DNA of 64,000 bases, taken from Eudromia elegans. Taxonomy: Eukaryota; Chordata; Aves; Tinamiformes; Tinamidae. The translations under genes and the position numbers were made by a program. The stretch lies in contig PTEX01000207.1 in NCBI GenBank assembly GCA_003342815.1, positions 250,154-314,153 of the forward strand, written 5' to 3'. A model generated the notes under the pieces. It was not told where the DNA came from. It made no database searches and saw nothing but the letters and a program-made list of their open reading frames with translations. Shown in pieces: positions 34,301-49,400 of the stretch (positions within the stretch are counted from its first letter, which is position 1; each line of letters begins with the position of its first letter).

Positions 34301-37300
34301 AACTATTCACTATTGGAGCTGATTTTATCGCTGTTATAATTGCAAAGAGGGAAAACTGAAGATATGTTCTGCACCCAGCGTAACTAATTTAATATGAATC
34401 TCTTTTATATAATTTAAAATATTATATAAGATATGCATGTGTACATATCTATAATGTATATAGCTGCACATAAGTAAGCTCAACACCCTAGAATATCAAA
34501 AGTCGATTATTAACCTTTTAAATATTGTTGATACAGATGGAGTAATTCATTTTTAGATGGTGTGCCTTCAGCACACTTCAAAAACACAGGCTAAAGTGAG
34601 TGGGACTCACTTGGCATTTCAGAACTGGAGAAATCCAAATCCAATCGTCCTGTATTTTTTGAGGGAAAACAATTACTTCAGAGAAGAAGCAGCTCAAATA
34701 TCCAACCTATCATTACAGTGCTATGTTTGGAGCTGGCAAGACATTTGCAAGCCAAGTAGTTAGTCTTTGGTAGTGAATTTCATCTTGAAAAACACAGTGA
34801 ATCAAATTTTAAAAAACAAACAAAAATTTGATCTATCTTTTCTTCAGTTTATACCATAAAAGGATTTAGCTACCTATGTAATAGCTTATTACCTGGTAGC
34901 TGCTAGAAACAGCTGGGGTTTTAGATGTTGTATGTTTATCTATGTGTGTTTAGATGTCTTTTATTTTAATTGTAGTCATACATGAGGTGATATAGTTATT
35001 CATTAATGTACAGTTTTGATGTAACTCATTCTGTAACTCATATTTCAAGGATACAGGAAAAAAAAAATGTGTTTGTCTGCCTTTTGATTTATCATTCCTT
35101 GTGTGTAATACTGGAAAGCAAGGCTACACTTCCCTCTTCAGGATGAACAGCTCCCCTCCCCTGCCATCGCTAGAGCAGTTTTGCCCTTTCTGTACAAGAA
35201 AAACATGCTGGACCTAATCTCAGAAGAGGATATCTTTATATGTCTCCGTAAAGTTACAGCCTCTATGAATTCAGCTGCTGTTTTCTGCTGTTGTATTTCA
35301 TGGTTTCTATTGCGTCATTTGCAATCCCTCTTTCCCTTTCAAAGCTAGTTAACCCTGAGATCTTGAGAAACACGAATTTTTCTCTTATTTGGTGTGACAG
35401 CATATTCCTGGCAAAAATCTGCATTCCTTATGTTACCGACTCCTTCTAAAAAAAAATAATTTGTGAGATTGTTTGTTTTATTTTGTGGGAAATACTCAGT
35501 TTTGGAGTGCCTAAACTGAGGTCATCTTTAATGACCTAACAGATGCAAAAGCGTCTGGCCGGTAAAGCCCATTTCAATTCAGAAGCCTCATAGGTTTTGT
35601 TAACAAAGGGCCATGACGTCTGCACTGTGCCTACTACTCCGTGCCTCCGATCAGCACGGCCTTTTGGCTCCAGTGGAGCCAAACTCCCTGTGCCTTCGGG
35701 ACAGGTGCTGGCATTCTTGGAGCGAGGTAGACAAAGCTGTTATCCTTTTTTTTTTTTTACACTCACCAGACAGACATACCCTGAAATAACTTGAAGAGGT
35801 GTAATTTAAAGGAGCACTAAGAGCCTACGCAGAGAAAATCAAACCCTTCCAAAATATCAAACCAAGCCTTCTGAAACAGGAGCATCTAGATTGGTAAGTA
35901 GTTTTTGAAAACCCCACATTAACCTTAACTACTCATTATTTTGTGTCCTGACTGTGAGTAATTCAACTTTATAATACTTATTAAGCCACAATTAAGAATT
36001 AGGCATAGAAAGCAACATATATTTCCAAATAAAAGCAATGGCCCTTCATCATCCCCCAAAGCAACTCTTGGGCAGGCTCTGAGAAAAAGATGTTAACAAC
36101 GTTTAAAGCTGCACTGACCCCAAACTGAAGCTTTCCTGGGTTCACTGCTGCACAGTGGAACTTATTTTGTGGTGTTTTGCAGGAGGTAATTTCTGTGCTG
36201 GTTATGGTTTGAAAGAGCTGGCCTACAACCCAACCTCAATCAAATTGGAGCAACATGTCTCCAAAGGTCCTGGTCCCATGGTATGTACTTGGAAACAGCA
36301 CTCCCCAGTGTGGAGAGGTTTCTGGCAATTCAGTGGAACTAAACTCAATTTCCATGGTTTGCGATTGCTGCAGGAGCATTTTGTTGGGCTTCAGCTCTTT
36401 TGCTCAGTGTGTCTGTGTGTGTGAGGGGGTGAGTGCATTGCGTGTGTGTGTGTCACTGCTTCACTTCTGACAGTTAGGACAACTCTAGAAGGTTGATCTG
36501 CAGACAGGAATGACAAATTTCTGTTAAATTATTGACACAGAGGGGAAAATACTTCTCTCCTTTGAAGTTAACTAAAACCAAATGGGATTGTTTCCCCAAA
36601 GGAAAAGTAGGAGTTTAGTTACAATGCATCCCCTCCCAGAAATCTTTCAAATTATACATACTGTACCCTCTGTTTATATAAATATGAATTACATGATTGT
36701 GTGTAGAGGGTCATTTGTAGTTCAGATGGAAATGCAGTGCTGCTAGGCAGAGACTATTGAGAGATAGACTGGATTGTAAGATCTCCCATTTAACCCTTTT
36801 CTAACATGTTCAGCTTTGAGTAGATTGGAAAGAAAACTATAGCCCTAGGTCATATGGAGACACTCTCCATGTTTGCCAGCAAACCTAGATTTCCATGAGA
36901 CTGTGAACAAATTTGGAGAGGTCGGTCATTTCTTGTCTATGTGGTGTCCTCTGGTCATACATTGCTGCTGATGGTGACAATCAAGAGTTTATACTCTGCA
37001 TTAAATTTGCTTATATGTTTTTCTCCAGCTGTGAGGTTCCATTTTTGCAAGGAATGTTTTCGCACGTGAAAGATAACAAAATTGTCAGATTGACCTAAGG
37101 GTTGTTTTTTTCCAATTTTCCAGCAATTTTTTTTTTTTTTTTTTTTTTTCTCTGTCAGCTAACTGAGTACCAGTTGCTTCGGATAAATTGTCTTTTGATA
37201 CTTTTTGTTATATCTTCGTGTTTCTTATATTGATGGAAATACCTATTTGGATCGGGCATCTTTCTATCTCCTAAGGTAGAGAGTTTATCAAATTTAATTT

Positions 37301-38355
37301 GACCATAGGATATTTATCTGTATTTTTTCCCTGTTGTCTATATCGTTGGCCTTCCATGTCTGGTGCCTTATTCTTTCTGCACATTCTCTGATGAAACTTG
37401 GAAGTGATGGAATTCTTTGAAATGGTAGCTCTGAGTGCTCCAAATAAGACAGTCCAAAGAAGAAATGTCAGGATTATTGACTTACAGTGTACTTTTTTTT
37501 TTCTCCCAATTTGTTGCTTCTTCCCACCCCCAACAATTTCATCAGAAATAATTTCCTCAAAGCCCTGAAAATTTTGAGCAGCCTGGCACTTATTTTATCT
37601 TGAAGAATTCCTCCTCTACACAGATCTTCCTACTTAGAAGAACTTATCCAATAGCGATGGGAGGTGATCGCACTAGATGTGCATCCCTTAAGGACTGTCA
37701 GGATCAGGCTGGTGTATGCATCCCTCAGAGCTGGACTGAAATCTCTGAGAAGCAGACCATACTGCTGCAGAGACAGTTTTCAGTGTGGACCAAGAAGACG
37801 TCGTGTCCAGCAAGAGATTCTGAACCAGCTCTTCAGGTGACTTCTTCCTGCAATCTCAGTAGCGAATAGAGTAGGCAGTTTGTCTGGCCTGTTAAAACAC
37901 GTCATTCAGTTGTTCACTCCTGTGAGTTGAGTTCTTCCCACTACATCTACTGCAAACACTTTAGTACATCTGTCTCTGTTTCACAGGGGAAGGAAGACTG
38001 GCTATTGAGCCAAATGGATCACCCTGCTCCTAAAAATAGTGACCCATGCTCTCAGACTCACTACGGTTGGTAACCAGGCAGTGGAAGAACTCTGTTTTAC
38101 CAAAGGGGAATGGTGTAAATCAGCCTGTTGCAGCTGGGGAGTGTTGGACAAGGAACTTTTTTCCCATTCCTTGTGCCTTCTTTGCTGTTTTATGTTGCAT
38201 GAATTGTGCTCAATTCTATATAAATAATTTTATACAGTGTTGAAATATGTTTATATTTACATTAACAGTGAATTTGCCACTGGCACATTCATAATGGCCT
38301 GTTAATAAAAAGCAATGCTGATGGATACAGTTTCAGAAAGCAAACAGTTGAATTA
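31357..38355. other. Intergenic, no gene seen
   Basis: AT-rich unique sequence. A 23-base T run at 37127-37149. A possible, much decayed old repeat near 35499-35590. A short (GT)n stretch near 36406-36450. ORFs here have no recognisable domain. Confidence 0.6.
37127..37149. repeat. Poly(T) tract, 23 bases
   Basis: An uninterrupted run of T. Confidence 0.95.
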
Positions 38356-38396
38356 GATACACAGGTATCAGTATTGGATACACAGGTATCAGTATC
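38356..38396. repeat. 21-bp tandem duplication
   Basis: gatacacaggtatcagtat occurs at 38356 and again at 38377 with no change in the shared 19 bases. This indicates a recent slippage-type duplication. Confidence 0.9.
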
Positions 38397-39607
38397 TATT
38401 GACCCAACACTGTATCTCTTCTGGTCTCACCTTATGTAATGCTAGAGCCAGTAAGGTCAGTAGGCTTTTCCAGTTGAAATGGAAACAGGGCAGTTGTATC
38501 ATCTGAAATTTGTTTCAGTTTCTCTAGTTTGGAAATCGTTCTTATTTTTTTTGACTAACAAAACTATGTAACTAATATAGAGGTTTTGTCTCCCAAAAGT
38601 ACATTTCTCAGCAGCTTTGGTCTCTTGTCATCCTAAGAACCTTAGCCTCCATACACTTCCACTGAGCAAAAAAATATGATGTTTAAAGCCTGGCAGGATC
38701 ATTAAAAACAGCATCTCACCTCTGTTCTCCCTTCTTTTGCTAAGAGAAATGACAAATCTGCTGCAGCCTCCCAAAGCAATTTGAGGTTGCCCAGTGAAAG
38801 GTGTTTTTGAATTCCCAGCCTATTGAGAATATGGGTTGCACTGCGTGATTCTTCACCTTCATCTTGCAGAGGCTGCAGTACCCAATGAGAAGCATCAGTA
38901 TGAACTGGTCATGATCAGCTTCTTTAGGCTGGAAATAATGTTCAAAACATTAGAGCTCTAGGTTCTGGAACAGTTTTGCAATAAGAATAATTGCAGCAAG
39001 AACAAACTGACTCCTACTACTTTAAAGATGAGGCAAAATAAATTTATGAGCGGGGTTGTCTGAAGTGAGTATATAAATGTCAGGGTTTGCCGACAGTGTA
39101 GACCTCCATGGGCCAGTCACAGGATGGAATAGCAAGGGTTATTTCCCTACTAAGTAACTATCAATGCTCACTACTTAGCACTGTCTGTTTATGCCCAATT
39201 ATTGCAGAGATATTGCCGTGTGAAACTTGAGTGCAGTGGGCGAAATCAAGCCAAACTGTTAGGCAAGATGATATTCTGTCAGTTATCACACTGGCTTTCC
39301 TTACTGTGGCAACAGGATTATTTGGCTATGATACACAGGTAAACCATAATGAGGAAAGGAAATTGATAATGTTAATTCAGCCAGTGGTCATATTAGAGTT
39401 GATTGATATTTTTAGATCACGACCCTACCATGTCCTTTGTATTTTGTATAAGGATGATATTTTGTGCAGCTGCCTTGTTTGAAATAGAGATTTTCATCTT
39501 GTCACTCTCAGTGCTCCTAAATCTTTGTGAAAAATAAATAAGGAGAATAAGTCTGTTACTTGTGGAGCTGCAGTTCTCCAGTGGAAAATTTTTGCAGGAA
39601 GCAAATT

Positions 39608-39630
39608 AAAAAAAAAAAAAAAAAAAAAAA
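39608..39630. repeat. Poly(A) tract, 23 bases
   Basis: An uninterrupted run of A. Sequence before it shows no gene resemblance, so it is not called the tail of a retrocopy. Confidence 0.95.
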
Positions 39631-40042
39631 TCACTTGTTTGAAATTCATCCTATACTCACATGGATATTAACTGTCAAAAGATGGATTTTTCCTAGCTGT
39701 TACTGGGGAGAGATGTGGGATTGCATAGATGTGCCCAAGGATGAATTTGGGCTTGCAGTTCTACTTAGACAAGCTTCTGTGTTTGGAGTTTAGAAATATA
39801 TGTCTGTTGACTCTTGCTTAAACCTTGTTTAAATCATTATTGCCAAATAAATGTTTGTTGGAACTGCTTTCACCCTAATGCAGTTCTGACTCAATGAGAG
39901 TTTGCTGTCATTCAGTTTCATTGTGCTGATCAAGTACTTGCACATGCAGTCTCCAAGAAATTAAACAAATTATGCTAATAAAAACATAAATGGCTCACAA
40001 CAAATACAGAATATATGTGCACAGCGGAAGTCCAACGACTGC

Positions 40043-40090
40043 AAACAATACCACTTTAATGCACAAACAGTGCTACTTTAATGCACAAGC
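40043..40090. repeat. Imperfect 22-bp tandem duplication
   Basis: The block (c/g)(c/t)actttaatgcacaa(a/g)c occurs twice in succession, 22 bases apart. Confidence 0.75.
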
Positions 40091-40395
40091 TTGCAAGTAG
40101 TCCAAACCAGGTACAGGCCTGACATCTTTGTCCAACATCTTGCATCTCCTTTGTATTCAACATAGTGTTCATGCAGAATTAGGTCCTTTTATGCACACTC
40201 TATACAAATGCATATGTATGTATACACTTAAAAAATTTGAACAACTTTCCTCCTAACTAAAGTTTTTCTAATCCATTTCTCTTGCGGTAAGCAGGTATGC
40301 TGTGCTGATGGCCCTCTTTGGGCTGTTCTTGATGCACTTATGAGGAAAGCTCTGTAGAAAACATAAATGTGAATGCCTAAAAATGCTGTTAGATT

Positions 40396-40435
40396 CACTG
40401 TCTTATGTACATATCCACTGTCTTATGTACATATA
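40396..40435. repeat. 20-bp tandem duplication
   Basis: cactgtcttatgtacatat at 40396 is repeated exactly at 40416, followed by a partial third copy (ctcttatgtacgt). Confidence 0.9.
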
Positions 40436-43400
40436 CTCTTATGTACGTCTCCACACACAGATTTTACATACACAAAGCCTTTATCTTGTTGCAAATAGCA
40501 TTTCATTGTCTGGTTTATGTGTGTTCTTGGTTTTTCAAGTGTAAGTTTACTAACCCATTAGTAAATATGGTCTGATTACCTATGATTTGCAACCCTTGCT
40601 TTTTCATTTGTCTGCTTTTTGTTTTTTTAATTTCTCCACTTCTTTTTAGTTTCTCCAAATCCGAAAATTGAGAAATCTTACAATGAATTCAGTTTCTTAA
40701 GTGGGTAGCACAACGAGACTTAATTTGAATGGACAGTGAACATGCCCTGGCAATATTAGCAAGGGAATTTGTTAATATATAGTAATCAAAGATGATTATA
40801 AATCATAAGCAGCCAGAGCTATCAACAGAAAAAAGAGACAATTTGCTAATGCTGTTATGCTGGGTTTGTGAAGAGCTGTGAGAAAAGACCATCATTTGGT
40901 TTTGCTTCTGTAATTCTGCAGTGAATTGAATTAAACCATGATGCTGCTTAAAAGGCCAACAGCACTAAAAGTGGAACAAAGGAAAATTCTGGGGAACAGT
41001 TGAGTACTTTAAGTAATTACTTTGAATAGAGTGATAAAAGTATGTTTTAAAGTTAGTATTGTAGTGGTTAGTACAAACTGGTTTGCAGTGGCAAAGAATA
41101 AAAACACAAGTTATTAAAATTCTCTAAGTTCTTGTGGATGGAAACACACCCATATGCATGGGTATATTTCTGAATTTCTTAGACTGACTAATTCCAACTT
41201 AAATTGATGGGAATAGGCCCTGATGTATTTTGGGAAATTCCCCTAGAGCCTCACAGTGTGTTTGGTCCTTAAATATGTTAAAAATCTGACCTAAATGACT
41301 GAACTATATTCTTTCATCCCCTTATTTACTACATAGGATAAATCATAACATTTCTATAGACTTTATATCTATGGCTTGTATAGATAGAGACTGTAGATTA
41401 CAGATATCAGGGACTACTGGAACAAATGTTGTGGTGAAGGAGGAGTGGTGGTCTACCGGTGACCAGGTCAAGGATCACGATGGCAAAGGGAAGTGAGTTA
41501 GGAGATGCTGGGCTCCCATCTGCAAAGGACGGGAACTGCTCGATTCTGCTTGTGAAAAGACAGAGAAAAATGGCAGGTTGCCCAAAGCAGAACCAACAAG
41601 TCTTTTGAGTAAGGGCAAGAGCAGGAGGAAGTTGTGAGGACAGTTTTTAAGAGGCATTTTGAGACTAGGTTGTCACTTCTGTTCTATTGAATCAGATCCA
41701 CAAGCAACCAATACATCTCTCTACACACACACACACAGTTTCCTTCTCCTGTGCCTGTCCTTATTTGTTGTCCATGACTTGAATTTTCCCCTTCCTATTT
41801 TTCCCCTCCCAAAAGGATTTAAAGGTAGTTTTAAACTTTCAGTGATACCATGATATGACATCAACTACATAGTATCTGTTGGAGTAATTAATAGATTGAT
41901 TCCAAGATATCGCTCATGAGACACTTAGCAAGGAACTTAAGAGTTCCTACTCTATTTTGCCCTTGAAGAAATAATAGAAAGGGGCCTGTTCGGATGCCCT
42001 TTGGTAGAGCATTAAAGGGAAATTTTGATTAGTTTCTCTTCCTGTGTACCTTAGTTTACTTTCTTATGTGCCTTACTACTTAGTGCCTTTTCTCTTTAAT
42101 TCATGCCTGTCTTAAAATAAAATAACAATAATAAAAAAGCAAACTAACTGGAAAAAAAAAACTCTTATGAATGATTGTCGTGTTGCAATTGCTGTTTGCA
42201 GTCCAGAGTTGTACATCCTGTCTTAAACAGCCCGAGATTATTTGATGACATTGTAGTAGATTCAACATGCATGCCTCTCTGTAAAGGAAGTAGTTGATCA
42301 AGGACAGCTCTAATTTGTTAGATTTGTTAGCAACATGGTTTATTCTAGTAGTTCTTGGATCTGACTGCTGGTCAGATATTGAGGAAGATGATGATTGTAG
42401 AATGTGTGGGAAGAAAAAGCACTTTCACCGCACTGGCTTCAATATGTTGTCATGTTATAATTATTGTAGTTTATTCATTGTCATTAACCTGCTTAAATAT
42501 TTGAGAACAAAGTGCTGTGGTGATACAAAACTTCAGGAGAGAAAATGCAACTTCTAAGATCTCTTTTAAGTGTTGCTGTGTCATATGCAGTTGTCTTTGA
42601 TCCCAACCACACATCTGCATAGTAGCTCTGAGGATCTGTGAACCATTTCTCCCTTTCTCCTCATTTCAGATTGTGGCTGATGCTCATTAGAACAGTTTAG
42701 AACATCTCTTTGAAGAAATGCCGTGGTGACAGTGGCTGATCAAAACCCAAATGCTCAAAACCTAGAGGAATAAAAAAGCCCATCTGGCAGAATCATGTCA
42801 CAGCTTGAATCTCTTGTTGGTGGAAAATTAGATTAATGTTCAGGGCACTCCCTGGAAATCACAAAAGAGGATTCAGCACCCACCTTCCCTTTTAACCTTG
42901 GAAGATCTATTTAATTCTCTCTGTTCCTCAGCTCTCCAAGTGCAGATACATCCTTTGTTTTTCTCACAATTTTATGAGCATAATCTTATTAAATGCCATC
43001 TCAAAAGCATTTGATGGTGGAGACTCTCTGTAGGAGCTCAGAAGGGCGTTGTTGAAACCTAAGGTGTGGACATCTGCTGTATGAGTGCTTCACCTCCAAG
43101 CAACTGTCCGTTTTGGGGGTGAGCATGGCTGAGGGCTTGTTGCTTATAACTCCTCAGAGCTTCAGAGCCTGAGTGAAGAGTGAGATAACTTCTCAAGTCA
43201 TGGAGTGCACATACGATAGAGCACTGATCGTAGAAACTTATTCCCAGTAATATTATCTCATCTCAGTATGTAATAATAGTACATTTCTAATCTGGAAAGT
43301 CGCTGTAGGAGGGCAGACTCTACTTTGTGGATCATATAGAATCTCAGCAGGTCTCAGCTCTTTGCTAGAGCACAATTTGGATCAACAGTGGTGTACTGTG

Positions 43401-46400
43401 AAAGAATGGGACCTCTCTAAGTCAAGAAAGCCAGGCTGTGTTCACAGTACTGAAAAATAGCTGGGAAATCAGTATCAGGTATCACCTGTGGGAGTAAAAT
43501 ACAGAAGTCAATACTGTCATTTTCAGAGTTATTTCTATAGAACGAACTGGCAACTGACACTTTACATAATTTTTCCCTCTTCAAAAGTGAAACTGAATGG
43601 CAAATACTAAAAAGTGATCCCAAGGGAATTTTGGATCTGAATCCATATGGTTATGTGGTTGGCCGTTGTCTTGTCAAGCACTGTTCCCCATGGCCAAGGT
43701 CACACTGCTGAACAACCTGGGCAGGAAAATAGATGTGTCTTCGTGTGAACCTGAGATCTTCAGGTTAGGAATTAAAATACTTGTTTGCAGAATCCAGGCT
43801 AGATGGACTCTGAATTCAAAACTGAGACCTCTTTGCCCTTTTGTGATGCAAATAAGAATTTAAAATATACATCTGGCATAGTAGGAAGAGAGAACATCCA
43901 ACATCTGTCACATTCCATTATCTTGCCTTGCTGCTATTAAGCTATTGTTAGTATTTAAGCTAAATATAACTTCCAGCAGGCTGCTAACCATAATACCTCA
44001 TTCAAATATTCATTCCTTTTATTGCAACAAACTATTCTGAACACCACATAAATGAAACTAGAACATCAGTTGATGGACTGCTATCACATTTTATTAATTT
44101 ATTTTATTTTAAAGGGAGGAAACAAAATGTGCCAAATGTTGTTGTACTGTTTGAAGAAAAAAAACTAAAGTGGATTTCCCTGTCATTTTGGGTGGGGAAA
44201 GTGAAGAGAGGATTTTCTAATGGAGAACAGGTGTAGGCACTTGATTCCGCACTAGCCCATCCACCCTCACTGATGTATCAGTTTTGTCTTGGGGATGTAG
44301 GACTCTGGAATGAATGATTTTTTTTTTTTTTTGGCTGTCTTTTATAATTAATTATCTGCCTCCTCTATCTCTTAAAAGCCGAGTGAAATAAAGACGTTGT
44401 AGGAGACTAGAATTACTCTAAGCAAGAAGTTAGCTTAGAAATGTTTCCCTCACAGATGGAGTGCTCTGTTTCCACTTGCAGGGAAGATCTATTCAGCCGT
44501 TACAAAAACCTGGCCAAAACTTTGGGCCTCCTTTAGAAATGAGTATTGTTTTTAACCCACATCAGCCCAGGTCCCAGCTCTTGCCTGGGGGAAGCAGCAC
44601 CCTTCCCTAGGCTGCTGCTACGGCTGCTTGCAAGGTGCCTTCTAAGTGCGGGCAAATTACTCCTATGCGCTGGAAGAACTGGGTCCTTATTTCTAAGCTG
44701 GCCTCATTTTCCAGGTGACCTAGTTTACTTATCTTTTTACATTATTTTCTACAAAACGTTACTCATTAAATGTGAAAACAGTGATGATGCAGCATAAACA
44801 ACTCTCCTTTTCAGGTTGGCATACACCGTCACACTGACATATTTAAATGCACTGACTCAAGAGACATCAGATGCCCTGCAAAGCAACAGCCCCACTGCGT
44901 GCAGGAGCCACATGTCCGTGTGTAAAATCTTTGTTAGCAGAGTCTAACTGCGTCCTGCAGAACGTAACACTCCTGCTTCCGAGCTACTTCATCTTGAACT
45001 GTCATGAAAACTCAGTACGTGACAGCAGCTGCTTCTCTTCCACTTAAACTGATGCACGGCTGCCGCTTACCTCAGCTGTTCTCCCACCCTGTTAGCAAAA
45101 TCATTATTGCAAGGCGTGCCTTTTAAAAACTACATTGTAAAACAGTGTTTGGGAAAAATTCATGTCTTTTTTCCAGCTGTTTGAGAACTGTTTCACTGGA
45201 GTAACAAATCTGTAGGCTCACTAGCTATGACAGTAAGTGTAGGTAGTAAAGCATACCTTCTTTGCGGATGAGAGAATGTCTAAAATGAAATTTTGATTGT
45301 GAAGTGTGCAAGAAAAGAGAGGATCAGTTATAACATAAGTAAGTCACTGAAACTTGCTTGAACTACTACAGTTCTTCATGTCTGAAGAAAGTCTTTGCAG
45401 ACTTGCTGTCACGTCCTGTGTGCACTCTGTTATCTCGGGTTTCCTGAAAAACGCAAGTGTTTGGGTTGGCTCTGCAGAGGGTGCCTGTAAGAGAACGTGA
45501 ACGAAACTGCATTTGGTTTACTGAATGGTATGTATGCCGCAAAGAGCTATAGAAGGCGTGTACTATCCCTGAGAGTTCCAGTTTATCTTTGGTTGTGGAG
45601 CTTGCTAAAGGCAGAGGAAACTCGGTGGTCGCTCCGTGGCACCTTGCAAAGCCAGGGCTGGCTTCGCCACTCCCGCAGGAAGCACCATCAGTGATGGGGC
45701 AGGGGGTGTCTGGCTGTGTGGCAGAAACGAGCCACTGTGCCTAAAGCAGCTGGGGATGAAGCCCCGGGTGCTTGTTTTAGAAAGGTGTCTTGGGATAATC
45801 ATCTTTGGCATCACAGCTTTGAAGAACCAGCCCCATGGGATAATAGGTGGGCTACAGGCAGCTCAAACACAGCTGCCTCTGAAATGGGATGTTGCTAGGA
45901 ATGGTGTATGTATTTATAAAAATGTCTATCTGGCAGTCCCTCCTGTGGCCTTGATGTTTGGGTCTACCTCAATTTCATTGAAAAATCTTGTTAAAAAGGT
46001 ATATTTTGCATGCTGGCCAGAGTAGAGCTGGTCAAAGTTATTTTAAATAAGATTTAAGAATGCATTTTTTATATTATTTTTTCTCTCCAGGAAATTTTAC
46101 AGTGTAATTCTTGTCATATTTGTTAGCAATTTTAGCAGTTATTCTTTCCTTAATTATTATAATTGATATTGGGTTTTTTTTTAATCCTCTGTTTTTTTTC
46201 AAAGTAAAATGTAATGACCAGGCCCTTCTTTCTCAAAAATGCCTTTTTCCTTTTTCAATATATAAAAGTGTCACATCAGGGAAAAGCCCGTCCTCCTCAC
46301 ATTAAGATAGAAATTATTCACCAATTCTAATAACTGGTCAGTTTTCTGCACAGATTTGGGCACTGTCTTGGGCATCCTTAGGAAAATGAAAGAGTTAAAA

Positions 46401-49400
46401 TGAAAATCCAGGGCTGTTGGGTATACGGCTTTTTAATGGACAAAATGTTTTTATTAAAATCCTGCTATACCTGTGAAGTCAAGCTCTAATTTGATAAGCA
46501 GAGCACATTTCTGGTATTATAAGTGGTATCTGAAACCATTCAAGTTGTTCCAACTTTCCAGTGTTTTTTTACTCACTTCCATAAGCTTTTATGAGCTCAC
46601 CAAGTTCTTTCACCATCTGAAATATCCACTGGCACAAGGGTAGGAATGGCAGCTTCTGCAAGCTCTGAGAGCTTTCGGAGGTTCAGAGGGCTCTCTGAAA
46701 CTACTCCTTGCTGCATTTGCTAAAGTTAAATACTGTGCCGATCTAACACAAAAGCTTTCTACTTCCATGTGGCCCTACTTAGAAAATATAATTATTTGCT
46801 AAACAAAAATGTAAGCCAGAGTTAATGTTAGTAACATACGATCATTAATTTAAGCATTAAAACATAAATGTAGAACAAATAATTGAAGGTGGGATAAAGC
46901 TCTACATTCAGACTCCTCTTTACCTTCGTATCCTTTCCCAACCTGAACTTGTCATCTAGGGATTTTACATCTGTTCACTGTATTTCATATGAGCTACAGA
47001 TCAGGATCTACCTGCTAAACAGAGTCTTCCAGTTCATCCTTGTCTTGTGAAGTACCCAAACCAGAGCAGAAGTTTTTCCACTTGGTTTGCCAGGTGATGT
47101 GGCTGGACGGTTATCTCCTCACGGCTCCCCAGCTGACACCAGCAGAGGATCTGTGTGGATTTCTCTTTCTCTCATCATCTTTTCAGGTCTCAGCAAGTCT
47201 CCTCTCCAGATTTTATAGTCTGGAAGAAAGGCAGTATTTCCTCAGACCTTCCCCACAGTGACACCAAGCTCTCCACGCAAGCTGGACTGGCCTATAGAGG
47301 TTAAAGATAGACTCTTACTTCACATTGGCTAAACTTATAAAAGTTTCAGTTATGTTAATTTCAATTCTACTTGTAACGAGTAATTATTGTCTAGCTTACT
47401 AAGTCTAATTCACAACATGCATAGAGAAGATTTCACTGTTTTCCCTTATATAGTCAATGATACTTTCCTCTGTGTAAAACAGAAAAAAATCCTTGTTGAA
47501 AAAAAAAGAAAAGCAAATACCACAAAAATAAAAAATGTTACATGCATATATATATAAAAATATAAAAAATACTTTAATATATATACAAATGTATGAGTAT
47601 AAGTAAATAAATATTTTAACTACCAGAATTTCAGCTCATCTTCTCTTATACTATACTATCTCTTGAATAAACTTAAAGCTGTAATTGCTAGCATGTAAGT
47701 ATATTCCAGATAGGGTGGAGATGGTGGTGAATAGAGCTGGAACAGAGTTGTAATTTTTTGTGAAATATAAGCTGTGCCTTCACTTTTAACTGCTTGCTTT
47801 TTCAAGAATAATGGCCCAGTTGTGTTATTGGATTAATATTTATAACCATCTTATTTTGATCTGGGAATTTGTCATTATGTATTTTTAGACAAGATTTCTA
47901 GGTAAAGAAAGCAGTGGTTTGGTATGGGCAAATAAGATGATGTTACTATTTTTCAAATGCTCTACTTGCAATGGAGAAAATAAGTTCATCAGGTGTAAGG
48001 AAAAGCTTGTGCATTCATGGCAAACACTGCTTTTTAGGCTGCTTCGGTCTTTGAACTAAGATTACACTAAACCACTCTCTCCTATTTCACAAGTAGACCT
48101 TGGAAACGAACACACTAAAATTAGTAGGCATGTTTGCCTTCTCAAACTCTCCAAATGCAGCACTGCAAATACTCCATTTCTAGTTGCGTCGTTATTGTAC
48201 AACATAAAAGCAAACATTGTTCCTCAGGTTATTGATTTTAGCTTTCAGTGTTTTACTGAATCATTTCTTAAAAAAACCCCAAAAGGTCTATCCTTGGCAG
48301 TACAAGTGTGAAGTCATTCACTGCAGTCACAGTGTCCTCGATGCCCCCTCGGTCAGAGAGGCCACGGCACTGGAGGTTGTCCCAGGTCCTTTGGAAAATC
48401 TGCCTCTGGCACCTGGAAGTTCAGCTTTCTATTTTGGAGAGATACAGAATGGAAAGGAGGATAAACTGATTACAAGAGCACAAAACCTACAGTATGTGTA
48501 AAAGAGTAATAATAGTCTTGAATAAATGAAAGGTTTAGCATTTTCCTGGAGTTATGTATTCCCAGAACCTAGGAAGTTGTACTTAAGAGTATTGGCAAAT
48601 GTTTTTCTAATTAACAAAGATGTGATAGGATATTTAAGATAAGACTTTATACCTTAAAATAATCAATAGCTGCATAGTGATGGGGCATACTGGTTATTAC
48701 AGTAATAAAACTAAAACTTCCAACTTAGGATAAATTACCTCCCTTCCATTTCAGGGCTTTGCATGCTGCCCTTTTCAGTACAGGAAGAGAGAGCTCATTA
48801 CTCGTGTATCAAACAAGAAAGAAACCTAATTCACTTAAGATTACTGAATGATTTGCTAAATAAAGATGACCAAAACCCAAATGAATCGTTTTCAGACTAG
48901 AAATAGGTAGCAGGCTCTAATTGCTTACAACCTAAACACTGGCACTGCCAGAAGAAATTAACTGCTGTAGTTAACCCTTGCTGGCACCGTGCCATATCTT
49001 GAAGACGGATTCCTGGGCAGTGGCAGGGCTGCTCGGGGCTGCATTTGTAACAGCACTGAGCAGATGCAGGTTTTTCAACACAGACTGAAGCTTGGCTGAT
49101 GGGCAGCAAATTAAAGAATCCCTTTTTTTCTGGGGGCTGTAGGATAGCTGCATGATGATTATTATGATTACTATTATTATTATTATTATTATTGTAGACA
49201 GAAAAAAAAAATGGTTTTACTGTTAACTTACCCACAAAGAAAGCGTCCAAAACCAGGCACCATTTTCTGCATTTTGCCACCAGATGTCCTTCATGAGCAG
49301 GAAACCATGATAACCCGAAGGATGCCCAGAAGCCTGCACCAACAGCATTTTTGAAGATATGACAGTGAAAGGAAAGTTTGAGTGAAAGGAAAGGTTACCG

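Noticed and set aside
35499-35590. Possible ancient reptile-type repeat (ttttggagtgcctaaactgagg)
   Set aside because: Similarity to the remembered consensus is limited to about 25 bases. Too weak to call.
39480-39630. A 23-base A run with AATAAA upstream, suggesting a processed retrocopy
   Set aside because: The AATAAA is about 75 bases away, no coding similarity is present before it and birds have few retrocopies. A plain A tract is simpler.
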